This document shows, one piece after another, positions 1 to 8,704 of a DNA stretch of 64,000 bases. The translations under genes were made by a program, and so were the position numbers. Each line of letters starts with the position of its first letter. Within the stretch, counting starts at the first letter, position 1. Under the pieces are notes generated by a model. It was not told the origin of the DNA. It searched no databases and was given only the letters and a program-made list of their open reading frames with translations. Source of the DNA: Pirellulaceae bacterium (GTDB lineage: Bacteria > Planctomycetota > Planctomycetia > Pirellulales > Pirellulaceae); contig JAHDXO010000004.1 of assembly GCA_023382975.1 (NCBI GenBank), positions 34,740 through 98,739 of the forward strand, written 5' to 3'.

Positions 1-1
1 C

Positions 2-1183
2 TTGCTGGCGGCGTGGAATGTCGCGCAAGCGGCCCGCTCGCAACCCGACACGCTGCCGCAGTACGCTGAGATTCTCGAAGAGCATCTTCGCCAGTGGCCG
101 GCTTCGCCTACTGCCGACTCAGCGCGGTTGTGGTTGGCGCGGTTGCGCGAAAACCAAGGCCAGTGGCGGGCAGCGGCAGAAGCGTTCCAGGCCGTCACGC
201 GGCAGCACGACGAATACGACTCGTCGTTGCGCGCAGCGGCTCGCTGCTGGAACCAGGCGTTGAAGGACACTGGTCGAGACGAACCGGCTGATGCCGAGGT
301 TGTCCGCGCGGCCGCCGAACGATTCTGGAGTCAAACCCCGGCCGGCGGAAGCGAACCAGACCGCCCTTGGACTCCGACCGATCGGTTCTGTGCCGAGCAG
401 GCGGCCCGACTGTTGATCGATTTCACGGCCGACGGGTACGCGCGGGCCGAGACAATGTTGCGAACCGCGTTGGACGGCATGCCCGAGCCGGACGAGGCAT
501 GGCGTGGGGATGCCGAGCCCCTGTGGATCGTGAGCTTGGCCGCCCAACCAGCGAAGCGGACACGAGCGCAACAACAAGTGGCGACCCTCCGATCGGAATC
601 GCCGGAACTGCTCTGGCGAGTCCTGATCGGCGTCGACGCCTTGCGGATGGCCGGAACTTCGAAGACTCTACCGACAAACGCCGCATCCACCGCCGATCCG
701 GAAGAACGACGCGAACTGGCCAAGCTGCAGGTCGCGGTGACCGATCGGCTGTCGCAACGTCCCGAGCACTTGACGGCCAGCCAGAAGACCCGACTTCAGC
801 AAGTGCGAGCCGAAGCGTTGTTGACGGCCGGCAGCCTCGATCAGGCTCGTGCGGCGTTTGCGGAACTCGCCTTGCGGAACCCCGACGACGGCCCGATTCA
901 GCAGACGTACGCACAACTGCTGCTCGAAAGCGACTCGCGCGACGACTGGCAGTTGGCACTGGAAGCCTGGCGGCGGATCGCTCCGCGCCACCGCCCCGGC
1001 AGCGATGCCTGGTACGAAACTCGCTATGCCATCGCCACCGCCCTGATCAAACTCGGCCAGCGTGACGAAGCCGCCCGCCGCATCCGATATCTGCAAGCTC
1101 TGCCGCCCGGTTTGGACGGTTCGCCTTGGCAAGCCAAGTTCCAAGGACTGCTCGACCAATGCGAGCGTCCTCCTTCACCATAG
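2..1183 (+). CDS. TPR-like repeat protein, 5' end outside window
   Basis: The reading frame is open from the first bases of the window to a TAG at 1181-1183, so only the C-terminal 393 or so residues are present and the true start lies upstream. The sequence is almost entirely alpha-helical with repeated helix pairs typical of tetratricopeptide repeats: Leu-Trp-Leu-Ala-Arg-Leu and Gly-Gln-Trp motifs early, and Ala-x-Ala-Phe-x-Glu-Leu-Ala followed by Asn-Pro near residue 280. Such proteins are usually scaffolds in the planctomycete cell envelope. No catalytic motif is seen and the partner is unknown. It converges with the minus-strand zinc-ribbon gene 82 bases downstream. Confidence 0.7.
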   Translation: MLAAWNVAQAARSQPDTLPQYAEILEEHLRQWPASPTADSARLWLARLRENQGQWRAAAEAFQAVTRQHDEYDSSLRAAARCWNQALKDTGRDEPADAEVVRAAAERFWSQTPAGGSEPDRPWTPTDRFCAEQAARLLIDFTADGYARAETMLRTALDGMPEPDEAWRGDAEPLWIVSLAAQPAKRTRAQQQVATLRSESPELLWRVLIGVDALRMAGTSKTLPTNAASTADPEERRELAKLQVAVTDRLSQRPEHLTASQKTRLQQVRAEALLTAGSLDQARAAFAELALRNPDDGPIQQTYAQLLLESDSRDDWQLALEAWRRIAPRHRPGSDAWYETRYAIATALIKLGQRDEAARRIRYLQALPPGLDGSPWQAKFQGLLDQCERPPSP

Positions 1184-1265
1184 CAACGTTCAGAAGACCC
1201 CGTCCTCGGCCTGCTGACAAAGGATTCAGGAACCGAATGCGAGGTCCGGTTCTGGAAGGTATCCG

Positions 1266-1874
1266 TCAGGCGCCCGAGGCAAAGATCAAGAAAAACAGGA
1301 ACAGAACGACCAGGATGGCGGCAACAATTGCGTAGTTCAACCAGGCCCGGCCCGCCTTGTGTTCCCTCATCTCCAGTTCCTGCTGACGGCGGCGTTGAAA
1401 TTCGACGCTGTCGCGGCGACGAAGTTGAAACTGTGTCTGGCAGTAGGGGCACAACACCTCCTGATCCAACATCTCGATCGGCGTCTCGAGCAACTGTTTG
1501 CACTGCGGGCAAGGAATGTGCAGAATGTCAGGCTCCCGCAATTCCACCGCTGGCGTTGGTTGCGGCAACGGAGTGCCGGAAATGGAGCCCGGCCTGCCTG
1601 GCGGGCCGATCTGGAGATTGATCTGTGGACCGATCTGCGGACCGCTGTGTGGACCGGACGATGGCCATGTCGGCGGAGGTGTCGCCGAGGGGCCAACGGA
1701 ACCAACCATCGGCTGAAAATGGCTTCCCGGCCCCGGCGTGGACGCTGGGGGTGGAGCTACCGGCGCGGGGATAATGAAGGGCGTCTGGCAGATCGGGCAT
1801 TGGCTCTGCTGACCCGCCTGTCCCGGCTCGGCCTGCAACACGCTCGCGCATTGGGGACATTGAAACTGAAACAT
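1266..1874 (-). CDS. double zinc-ribbon protein with C-terminal membrane anchor
   Basis: A 202-residue protein. It has an N-terminal CxxC..CxxC zinc ribbon (CPQC, then CPIC about 20 residues later), a long Pro/Gly/Gln-rich linker, a second zinc ribbon (CPQC..CPYC, near residues 115-140), a charged Arg/Glu/Gln helix and a single C-terminal hydrophobic segment. This ribbon-linker-membrane layout is common in Planctomycetota and its function is not known; a membrane-tethered nucleic-acid or protein binder is one possibility. The ATG at 1874 overlaps the TGA of the upstream gene by one base (TGATG), indicating translational coupling. Confidence 0.75.
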   Translation of the reverse strand: MFQFQCPQCASVLQAEPGQAGQQSQCPICQTPFIIPAPVAPPPASTPGPGSHFQPMVGSVGPSATPPPTWPSSGPHSGPQIGPQINLQIGPPGRPGSISGTPLPQPTPAVELREPDILHIPCPQCKQLLETPIEMLDQEVLCPYCQTQFQLRRRDSVEFQRRRQQELEMREHKAGRAWLNYAIVAAILVVLFLFFLIFASGA

Positions 1875-2497
1875 CAATCCACTTCTCCGTTTCGCATGAT
1901 ATCCGGCCCCGGTTCCTGGCCGGTCGCTTTCCGATAGCAGAAATCAAACAGGAGTTCCCACTCCACACGAGCAATTTCTCGACAAAGCGACAGATCGTCC
2001 GTTCGACCACGCATCGCCGCTTGGCACAGATCGATGAAGGCAAACGGATCCCATTTCGTTTGGGTGCGAAAGACTCGAGCGGCCTCGCTTTCCGGGAACT
2101 GCTCGGCCAATTCACTGGCAGCATCGTGTAGCGGATCAAAAATGGCATGTTCGCCCACCCGCTGGAACCAGTATTTCGCGTTGGAGAAATCCGGCTCGCG
2201 ACGATGCATGATTCCGTGCCAGTAACTGCCGGTCGCAGTATGGATCGATTGGCTGATCTGATGCGACTGGTCCAAGAAATTGTGCAGCAACCAGAGTCCG
2301 GCGAGACATGCCGAGGCCATGCTACAATCGACAATCGGTTGGCCGCCCATCAAGTCATCGAGCGCAAGATCTTGTAGATCGGCCCGCAATTCGGCCCGCG
2401 GAATCCCCGGTCCCAGCTCGCAAAGTCGATCGGCGTCCAGCAAGCGTAGGCACTTCGAAGAATAAGCTGTGGGATCGAAACGATGAGAGAATGCCAT
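1874..2497 (-). CDS. conserved-looking hypothetical protein
   Basis: A soluble 207-residue protein without signal peptide or membrane segment. It has Trp-rich and His-rich stretches (for example SYWHGIMHRREPD and an FSNAKYWFQRVGEH segment in the middle). The residue pattern looks like a helical domain. I do not recognise a catalytic family. It is translationally coupled to the zinc-ribbon gene downstream. The frame also permits a GTG at 2506; the ATG at 2497 is chosen, but neither has a convincing ribosome-binding site. Confidence 0.55.
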   Translation of the reverse strand: MAFSHRFDPTAYSSKCLRLLDADRLCELGPGIPRAELRADLQDLALDDLMGGQPIVDCSMASACLAGLWLLHNFLDQSHQISQSIHTATGSYWHGIMHRREPDFSNAKYWFQRVGEHAIFDPLHDAASELAEQFPESEAARVFRTQTKWDPFAFIDLCQAAMRGRTDDLSLCREIARVEWELLFDFCYRKATGQEPGPDIMRNGEVD

Positions 2498-2769
2498 AAG
2501 TGCCACTCAATTTATGGTATTTATTCAAGATCCAAGTCCGGCTATCCAAGGCGACATGGAACAGCCAATCGCCATTGGATACGTCTGCCCCTACAATCTG
2601 CCCTGGCCTCGAACTTGAACTCTACAACACTTTAAGTCACCCAGCGACCGTGTCCAAGGGACCATCGATTCATGGCGGGGCGCTACCTGGACCCGCATCC
2701 GTTTGATATACTCCCGACTTTCGATTTCTGCGAACCTCGCGGATCGCACGTTGACCGAGGAAACGGGGC

Positions 2770-4392
2770 ATGATGACGATGGATCCCTCCCAACTGCCAG
2801 CCGATATGCAATCTCTACCCATCCGGGACGAAAGTTCGTCCGCAGACCGTCCGGACGGAGACGGACAGACGCTCACGGATCAAGCGAATTCGGGGAATAC
2901 GGAAGGGGGCACGTCCGCGGCGTCGGAGTCCGGCGGGCCGCTGTCAGGAGCCGTGGAACGGCGGAAGATCCAGGTTGGATCGCGTCCCGCTGGCGAGGAC
3001 TCGCGGCGGACCGCTCAGCCGCGATCTGAAACGCGGCACGGCAAGAAGCCGCGCGATTCCAGACCGTCGCCCCGCCGCGAGAAGGAGTCCGACAAGACCA
3101 GCGACGAAGGTCTCGCGGTGCCTGCGATTTCCAGCCCGAAAGTTCCGCCCCCTTCGCGAAGAGACAAGCTGCCTCCGGAACTGGAACAGGCCCTCGATTC
3201 CGCAATGGCTGGTGCTTCGATGGACGAACTGTTGGGCGTGACCGGGACGGTGAGCGGCGAAACGCTCGAAGTCGATTCGAAGCACCGAGCGACCGTAGTC
3301 AAGATCCACGGCGACAACGTGTTCTGCTCGCTCGACGGGCGAAACGAGGCCGTTGTGTCCTTGCGGCAGTTTCCCGAGCCTCCGGAACTGGGCGCTCAAT
3401 TGGATGTCGTGATACGCAGCTTTCATCCCGACGACGGATTGTACGAAGTTGCCGTGCAGGGTGGGGCGATCGACGTTCACGATTGGTCGGATCTGGTCGA
3501 AGGCGCGGTGGTCGAGGCTCGTATCACCGGCTCGAATACTGGCGGTCTGGAGTGTACGGTGGGTGGCATTCGCGGGTTCATTCCCGTGAGCCAGATCGAG
3601 TTGTTCCGCGTGGAGGAATTGACGGAGTACCACGAAAAGAAGCTGCCCTGCGTGGTGACCGAAGCCAATCCGCGGCGTCGCAATCTGGTGTTGAGCCACC
3701 GCGCGCTGCTGGAGCGGGAACGCGAGGAGCAACGGCGGAAATTGCTGGAAGAGCTTGACAGCGGCCAAGTGCGCGAAGGAGTTGTCAGCAGCGTTCGCGA
3801 CTTCGGTGTCTTTGTCGACCTGGGCGGCGTCGACGGTCTGGTTCATGTCAGCCAATTGAGCTGGGATCACATCAACCATCCCAGCGAGGTGCTGCAAGCC
3901 GGCCAGCGGGTCCGCGTCAAAGTCGAGAAGGTCAACCGGGACACCGGCAAAATCAGCCTTTCCTACCGGGATCTTCTGGCACATCCTTGGACGGACGCCG
4001 AAGAGCGGTTCCAGGTGAATTCCACGGTCAAAGGCACGGTGACACGCATCGCCAAGTTCGGCGCGTTCGTCAAGATCGCCCCGGGAATCGAAGGCTTGAT
4101 CCACATTTCCGAGTTGGCTCACCATCGCGTGATGCAGGTCAGCAGCGTGGTTCGAGAGGGCGAAGAAGTCGAGGTGAAAGTGGTCTCGGTCGACCAGGAG
4201 AACCAGCGGATCGGCCTGTCGCTCAAAGCGGCTCATCCGTTGTCCGAGGTGGCCGCCGAGGCCGAGGCCGAACCGGAGGAAACTGCGGAGGAAGCCGCAG
4301 CGAGGGAACCGTCCGTGAAACCGTTCCAAGGCCCGCTGCGGGGCGGCACCGACCGTACGACGGGCGGCGAAGACTTTGGTTTGCGCTGGTAA
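2770..4392 (+). CDS. S1 RNA-binding domain protein (ribosomal protein S1-like)
   Basis: A 540-residue protein with a disordered, charged N-terminal 150 residues and four consecutive S1/OB folds at about 165-235, 238-315, 332-405 and 415-485. Domains 3 and 4 are canonical, with FGVFVDLGG..GLVHVSQLS and FGAFVKIAPGIEGLIHISELA. The tail is acidic. S1 proteins bind mRNA on the 30S subunit to aid initiation; bacterial S1 often has six domains, so this is a four-domain version or a paralogue. Start ATG-ATG at 2770 follows GAGGAA with good spacing. The next gene (HIT) begins 15 bases after the stop, so the two are probably co-transcribed. Confidence 0.85.
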   Translation: MMTMDPSQLPADMQSLPIRDESSSADRPDGDGQTLTDQANSGNTEGGTSAASESGGPLSGAVERRKIQVGSRPAGEDSRRTAQPRSETRHGKKPRDSRPSPRREKESDKTSDEGLAVPAISSPKVPPPSRRDKLPPELEQALDSAMAGASMDELLGVTGTVSGETLEVDSKHRATVVKIHGDNVFCSLDGRNEAVVSLRQFPEPPELGAQLDVVIRSFHPDDGLYEVAVQGGAIDVHDWSDLVEGAVVEARITGSNTGGLECTVGGIRGFIPVSQIELFRVEELTEYHEKKLPCVVTEANPRRRNLVLSHRALLEREREEQRRKLLEELDSGQVREGVVSSVRDFGVFVDLGGVDGLVHVSQLSWDHINHPSEVLQAGQRVRVKVEKVNRDTGKISLSYRDLLAHPWTDAEERFQVNSTVKGTVTRIAKFGAFVKIAPGIEGLIHISELAHHRVMQVSSVVREGEEVEVKVVSVDQENQRIGLSLKAAHPLSEVAAEAEAEPEETAEEAAAREPSVKPFQGPLRGGTDRTTGGEDFGLRW

Positions 4393-4407
4393 TGAAAGGG
4401 AACCAGG

Positions 4408-4752
4408 ATGAGCGAAAAAACGATCTTCCGACGGATCATCGACCGGGAAATCCCGGCGGACATTGTCTACGAAGACGAACACTGCCTGGCATTCCGGGAC
4501 ATCAAACCCCAGGCGCCGACCCACGTGCTGCTGATTCCCAAGAAGGAGATCCCGTCGCTGAACGACTTGACCCCCGAAGACCACGCCCTGGTCGGCCACT
4601 TGATCATGGTCCTGCCCAAGCTGGCGGCTCAATTGGGTCTTGGCGATGGCTACCGCACCGTGATCAACTGCGGCCCCGATGCCGGGCAGGAGGTCTACCA
4701 CCTACATGTCCACGTGTTGGGCGGCCGACGCATGACTTGGCCACCTGGGTGA
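4408..4752 (+). CDS. HIT-family (histidine triad) nucleotide hydrolase
   Basis: A 114-residue protein covering the complete HIT fold. Characteristic features are the N-terminal [18 protein letters not shown] region, the [18 protein letters not shown] segment and the histidine triad HLHVHVLGG (His98, His100, His102). HIT proteins of the HINT branch hydrolyse adenosine 5'-phosphoramidates and related nucleotides in the cytoplasm. The length is normal for HINT. It lies 15 bases after the S1 gene and 212 bases before the NUDIX gene. Confidence 0.93.
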   Translation: MSEKTIFRRIIDREIPADIVYEDEHCLAFRDIKPQAPTHVLLIPKKEIPSLNDLTPEDHALVGHLIMVLPKLAAQLGLGDGYRTVINCGPDAGQEVYHLHVHVLGGRRMTWPPG

Positions 4753-4964
4753 CCAGCGTCACGAATCGACACCGCTCGTGTCCGACAAACAGGGTTGACA
4801 CAGGTGGCGATTCAGGGGATCATGCTGCCTGTCATCCCTCGCCGCGAGTGCTGAGGGACTGTGACACGACGAGGCCGGCTGCGAGCAGGGCGGCGAAGAC
4901 ACGGAAAGTCTGGCGGTTCGCGAAGCGTCTGCTCGACATTCTCCCAAGCTAGAAGGGACGCGCG

Positions 4965-5399
4965 ATGGCAACGGGAATGGAGTCTATGACGACGATGCCT
5001 CTGCAGGCCAGTGCAATACCGTTTCGATGGCGGCGTGGCCGGCTTGAATTCTGCTTGATTACTACCAGTCGGGGAAACTGGATTTTTCCCAAGGGCATCG
5101 TCGAACCGGGCGAGACCAGCGAGGAGGCCGCGATCAAGGAAGCTTTCGAGGAGGCCGGCTTGCATGGTCGAATCATCGGCGAACCGCTCGGCTCATACGA
5201 GCTGGCCAAATTCGGCAAGACCTTCGAAGTAACTTGTTTGCTGATGGAAGTGACCCGTTGCGACGCTCGCTGGATGGAACAGCAGATGCGTCAACGCCGC
5301 TGGGTCACTGCCGAGGACGCGAGCAAGTTGCTGAAGCAGTCGCATCTGCGCGAACTGCTCGACGAAGCCGTCGCTCGCCTGGACAACCTACAAGTCTGA
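4965..5399 (+). CDS. NUDIX hydrolase
   Basis: A 144-residue protein with a Nudix box at residues 44-66: Gly, five residues, Glu, seven residues, then KEAFEEAGL. The usual Arg-Glu of the box is Lys-Glu here, a conservative change, while the metal-binding Glu residues are kept. It begins with a beta-strand reading FRWRRGRLEFCLITT, typical of NUDIX proteins acting on diphosphoinositol polyphosphates or dinucleoside polyphosphates (DIPP/Ap4A-like). The substrate cannot be assigned from sequence alone. It converges with the SDR gene at 5461. Confidence 0.88.
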   Translation: MATGMESMTTMPLQASAIPFRWRRGRLEFCLITTSRGNWIFPKGIVEPGETSEEAAIKEAFEEAGLHGRIIGEPLGSYELAKFGKTFEVTCLLMEVTRCDARWMEQQMRQRRWVTAEDASKLLKQSHLRELLDEAVARLDNLQV

Positions 5400-5460
5400 C
5401 CGTTTCGCCCGGCAAGCTCGCCGGAGTCCGCGGTCTTCGCGACCGGATCTCGGATTCCCC

Positions 5461-6363
5461 TCAATCGGGACCGCGGTCGGAACCGACATCAGACGAATCC
5501 GTCAGCTCCCGTTTGATGATCGCCGCAAGTCCTTCGCGGTAACTTGGATGGCGAAATTGGAAACCAAGTTGTTCCACGAAACGACGATTGCTGATCCGTT
5601 TGCTCGAACCGGCTCGCTCCAGCGCCGCTGATCCGGGCGCCGGTGTGGTGAAGACGGGCCGGGGCGCGTGGATCAATTGAGCCAGTTGCTCGAAGTACCG
5701 GCGCCGCAGCACGGGATGTCCGTCCGAGACACAGTACATTGCCGGGACAGGCGAATCGTTCTCAACGGCCAGCACGGCCCGGACCGCGTCGTCGACGTGG
5801 ATCAGGTTCAAATAACCCTCGCTTGGAGCCGCAATCGGTTTTCCTAAGGCGAGATCCACGCGGCGCGGAATTCGTCCCGGACCGTAGATCCCCGCCAGGC
5901 GAAGGATGATCGAATGCTGGCCGATCGGGTGAGCCGCCAGCGTCCGCTCGGCATCCAGGCAGGCTAGACCACCTACACGGATCGGATTGCAGGGCGAATC
6001 TTCGTCTACCCAGCTCCCGTCCGACTGACCATAGACTCCCGTCGAGCTGACGTAGATGAAGCGGGCGACCTGCGACGGCATGACGTCCAGCACGTTGGCC
6101 AGTCCGTCCACGTACACCCGCCGCATTGATTCTCCCGACGAGCGATCGTAGCCGACAGCGAACAAGACCGTTTGAGCCCTAGGAAGTTCAGCCATTGTGG
6201 CCGGGTCGAGGATGTCAGCAACAATGGGTTTCAGCCCCATCGCTCGCAACTCCGACGCTCGATGCGAGGATCGGGTCACAGCATGGACGTCGTTGCCAGC
6301 CTGCAACCAAAGGTTGGCCACCCGCAAACCGAGATATCCACAGCCGAAGATCAGTTTTGTCAT
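5461..6363 (-). CDS. NAD(P)-dependent SDR/epimerase-like protein (YeeZ-like)
   Basis: The 300-residue protein starts MTKLIFGCGYLGLRVA, giving a Rossmann GxGYLG nucleotide-binding loop at the very N-terminus. The catalytic region has YVSSTGVYG but no obvious YxxxK pair, as in extended atypical SDRs of the YeeZ type. LNLIHVDDAVRAVL is the usual epimerase C-terminal signature. The frame is open 58 codons further upstream, but that extension is low-quality and the Rossmann motif argues for the ATG at 6363. Substrate unknown. It is divergent from the HtrA gene at 6555. Confidence 0.82.
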   Translation of the reverse strand: MTKLIFGCGYLGLRVANLWLQAGNDVHAVTRSSHRASELRAMGLKPIVADILDPATMAELPRAQTVLFAVGYDRSSGESMRRVYVDGLANVLDVMPSQVARFIYVSSTGVYGQSDGSWVDEDSPCNPIRVGGLACLDAERTLAAHPIGQHSIILRLAGIYGPGRIPRRVDLALGKPIAAPSEGYLNLIHVDDAVRAVLAVENDSPVPAMYCVSDGHPVLRRRYFEQLAQLIHAPRPVFTTPAPGSAALERAGSSKRISNRRFVEQLGFQFRHPSYREGLAAIIKRELTDSSDVGSDRGPD

Positions 6364-6554
6364 TGCTGTCGCATTTTCGGAACAAATTTGATCGAACTTG
6401 GTTTTCCCACGCAGGCCGAACCGACTAAGATGAGAAAGATCCGGCTTGTTTCGTGTGGGGGGCTGTACATCGAGCGCCAACCTGCAATCATTTTTCGGTA
6501 CTCCTAAATCTCTAGCGAAGAATCCTTCGAATTTCAACGCAATCAGGGCCAGTC

Positions 6555-7565
6555 ATGAAGCCGTACTCGGATGTTCTACGACTTTTGTCTACCGTGCTCT
6601 TAGCTCTAGTGACCTGGATTCCGACTTGGGCGGAAGATCAAGTTGAGAACACGGCGACTATCGATCTGAAACAACTGTTCGATGGGAACCCACCGCAGAC
6701 GATCGCTGATCTCAAAGCCATGCAACAGCATCAGCAGGATCTGGCGAAGCAATTGGTGCAATGCACGGTGGCCGTGGTGGTCGGTCCGGCCCACGGAAGC
6801 GGGGTGATCATCAGCGAGGACGGGTACGTTTTGACAGCCGCCCATGTCGCTGGGACGCCGAACCGGCGGGCGACGGTGATCCTGGCCGACGGGCGAAGAG
6901 TCCGCGCGACGACGCTGGGATGCCATCTGACTCTCGACGCAGGATTGATGAAGATCACCGACGCCGGTCCGTGGCCGTTTGCGGAAATGTCGCCGAACGA
7001 TACCGCGAAAAGCGGTCAGTGGGGCATTGTGACGGGGCACCCTGGCGGTTACCAGGAGGGTCGTGCCCCGGTGGTGCGCATCGGGCGAGTGCTGACGACG
7101 GATCGCTTCGCGGTCACCACGGATTGTACGCTGGTCGGTGGCGACTCGGGTGGCCCGCTCTTCGACATGGAAGGCAAGGTGATCGGCATCAACAGCCGCA
7201 TTGGACGAGACTTGACGGCGAACATGCATGTCCCGGTGGTTGCGTACCGGGAGAGTTGGGACCGCTTGAAGAAAGGCGACCAGTGGGGACATTTTCCAGG
7301 CACCGGTCCGCTGATTGGAGTCAAGGGCGTCGCCGACGCGGGCACCGCTCGGATTGCAGAGGTCTACGCGAACACGCCGGCGGAGAAGGCGGGGATCAAG
7401 GCCGGCGATGTGATTGTGAAATTCAATGGCCGGGCGGTCACGGACTTCGCATCGCTCCAGTTGCTGGTGAACGATTGTAGCCCCGGAGACAAGGTCGAAG
7501 TCGAATTGCAGCGAGGCGATCGGCGAGTCTTGTTGAAGTTGGAGGTCGGAAGGCAATCGTCGTGA
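6555..7565 (+). CDS. HtrA/DegP-type serine protease with PDZ domain
   Basis: A 336-residue exported protein. It has an N-terminal signal peptide (about residues 1-26, ending in TWAED), a trypsin-like S1C domain and one PDZ domain at about 245-330. The triad is intact: His97 in TAAHV, Asp128 in LDAGL, Ser198 in GGDSGGP. Proteases of this group degrade misfolded envelope proteins. The usual EDGYVLTAAHV motif precedes the catalytic His. It is followed 111 bases later by a degenerate paralogue on the same strand, so the two probably form a functional pair. Confidence 0.92.
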   Translation: MKPYSDVLRLLSTVLLALVTWIPTWAEDQVENTATIDLKQLFDGNPPQTIADLKAMQQHQQDLAKQLVQCTVAVVVGPAHGSGVIISEDGYVLTAAHVAGTPNRRATVILADGRRVRATTLGCHLTLDAGLMKITDAGPWPFAEMSPNDTAKSGQWGIVTGHPGGYQEGRAPVVRIGRVLTTDRFAVTTDCTLVGGDSGGPLFDMEGKVIGINSRIGRDLTANMHVPVVAYRESWDRLKKGDQWGHFPGTGPLIGVKGVADAGTARIAEVYANTPAEKAGIKAGDVIVKFNGRAVTDFASLQLLVNDCSPGDKVEVELQRGDRRVLLKLEVGRQSS

Positions 7566-7676
7566 CCAGCCCGCGCGGCTTCCATGTTGCCAGGGTCGGA
7601 TAATCGAGTTCGGCGAGAGCGAATCAAGGTTCTGCCTCTCCGCGAACAGCCAATCACAGATGAGGGTGTCTGCCAA

Positions 7677-8702
7677 ATGATGGGACGAGATATGATTCGG
7701 ACTCGAATGTTCGTCTGCTTATCGCTGCTTCTCGCATGCATCGCACTTGGATTCATTCCGGTCAGCTCCGCCGACGATCAGGAACGAAATGCTTATTCGA
7801 TCAAGAATGCGTTTCGCGAGGCGGTGGTCGACGCCGCGCGCAGTACCGTGCGAGTTTTGTGCGACGACCGTCGTTCCTCGCTGGGAGTCATCGTCGAGGC
7901 AGACGGCTACGTTCTGACGAAAGCCAGCGAACTGAACGGCGACGTGAGTTGCCAAATGCTCGGACGCGCTACGATGCCGGCTCGCATTATCGGAGTCGAC
8001 GAGCAATGGGATCTGGCACTGCTCAAGGTGGACGCCGAGAACCTGCCCGCGATCCAGTGGAGCGAAAGCGACGCGCCACCGGTCGGCAGTTGGCTGGCGA
8101 CTCCCGGGTTGGACGCCCTGCCGATCGCCATCGGCGTGGTGAGCGTCGGCCCCCGCAAAATTGATCGGCGTATGCCTGCTCTGGGAATCGTGCTGGAAGA
8201 CAGTGACCAAGGGCCTCGCGTCAACCGCGTGCTCGATGACAGTGGCGCGGCCAAAGCCGGAGTGAAGGCGGGCGACGTGGTCGTCGAGCTGGACGATCAA
8301 GCGGTTGCCGACCGCGACTCGCTGATCGAGGCGATCCGTCAGCGCAGTCCTGGCGACAAGGTTCGTCTGAAGGTCCGCCGTGGCGAAGAAACGCTGAACG
8401 TTGAAGCGATCCTGGGCGAGCTGAACAATATGGTGCATGGGAATCGCGAGGATTTCCAGAATACGTTGGGCGGTCAACTGAGCGAGAGACGGGCGGGTTT
8501 CCCCCTTGCTTTGCAGCACGACACCGTGTTGACTCCCAGCCAATGCGGCGGTCCGATCGTCGATATCGAGGGCCACGTGGTCGGCCTGAACATCGCCCGT
8601 GCCAGTCGAGTCGGCAGCTATGCGATCCCGTCGTCGGTGATCAAGCCGTTGCTCAAGGAGATGAAGTCGGGCAGATTGGTCAACACTACGCCCACCGACT
8701 AA
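7677..8702 (+). CDS. degenerate HtrA-like protein with PDZ domain inserted in the protease fold
   Basis: A 341-residue exported protein with a hydrophobic signal segment (FVCLSLLLACIALGF). The trypsin N-lobe is clear (GVIVEADGYVLTKA, DLALLKVD), but the His position is Ser84 and the Ser position is Cys290 (SQCGGPIVD); Asp112 is kept. The PDZ domain lies at residues 165-247, before the GGP loop and the C-terminal lobe (EGHVVGLNIA, YAIPSSVI), whereas in ordinary HtrA it follows the whole protease. It is probably catalytically inactive or altered, and may bind peptides or regulate the HtrA just upstream. GAGG about ten bases upstream supports the ATG at 7677; an ATG at 7692 is also possible. Confidence 0.8.
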   Translation: MMGRDMIRTRMFVCLSLLLACIALGFIPVSSADDQERNAYSIKNAFREAVVDAARSTVRVLCDDRRSSLGVIVEADGYVLTKASELNGDVSCQMLGRATMPARIIGVDEQWDLALLKVDAENLPAIQWSESDAPPVGSWLATPGLDALPIAIGVVSVGPRKIDRRMPALGIVLEDSDQGPRVNRVLDDSGAAKAGVKAGDVVVELDDQAVADRDSLIEAIRQRSPGDKVRLKVRRGEETLNVEAILGELNNMVHGNREDFQNTLGGQLSERRAGFPLALQHDTVLTPSQCGGPIVDIEGHVVGLNIARASRVGSYAIPSSVIKPLLKEMKSGRLVNTTPTD

Positions 8703-8704
8703 CG

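Noticed and set aside
2541..2581. Imperfect inverted repeat TATCCAAGGCGA..TCGCCATTGGATA upstream of the S1 gene
   Set aside because: Arms need a bulge to pair and there is no clear promoter or leader nearby; too weak to call as a regulator.
2944..4701. Minus-strand frame of 585 codons
   Set aside because: Antisense to S1 and HIT genes, whose domains are unambiguous.
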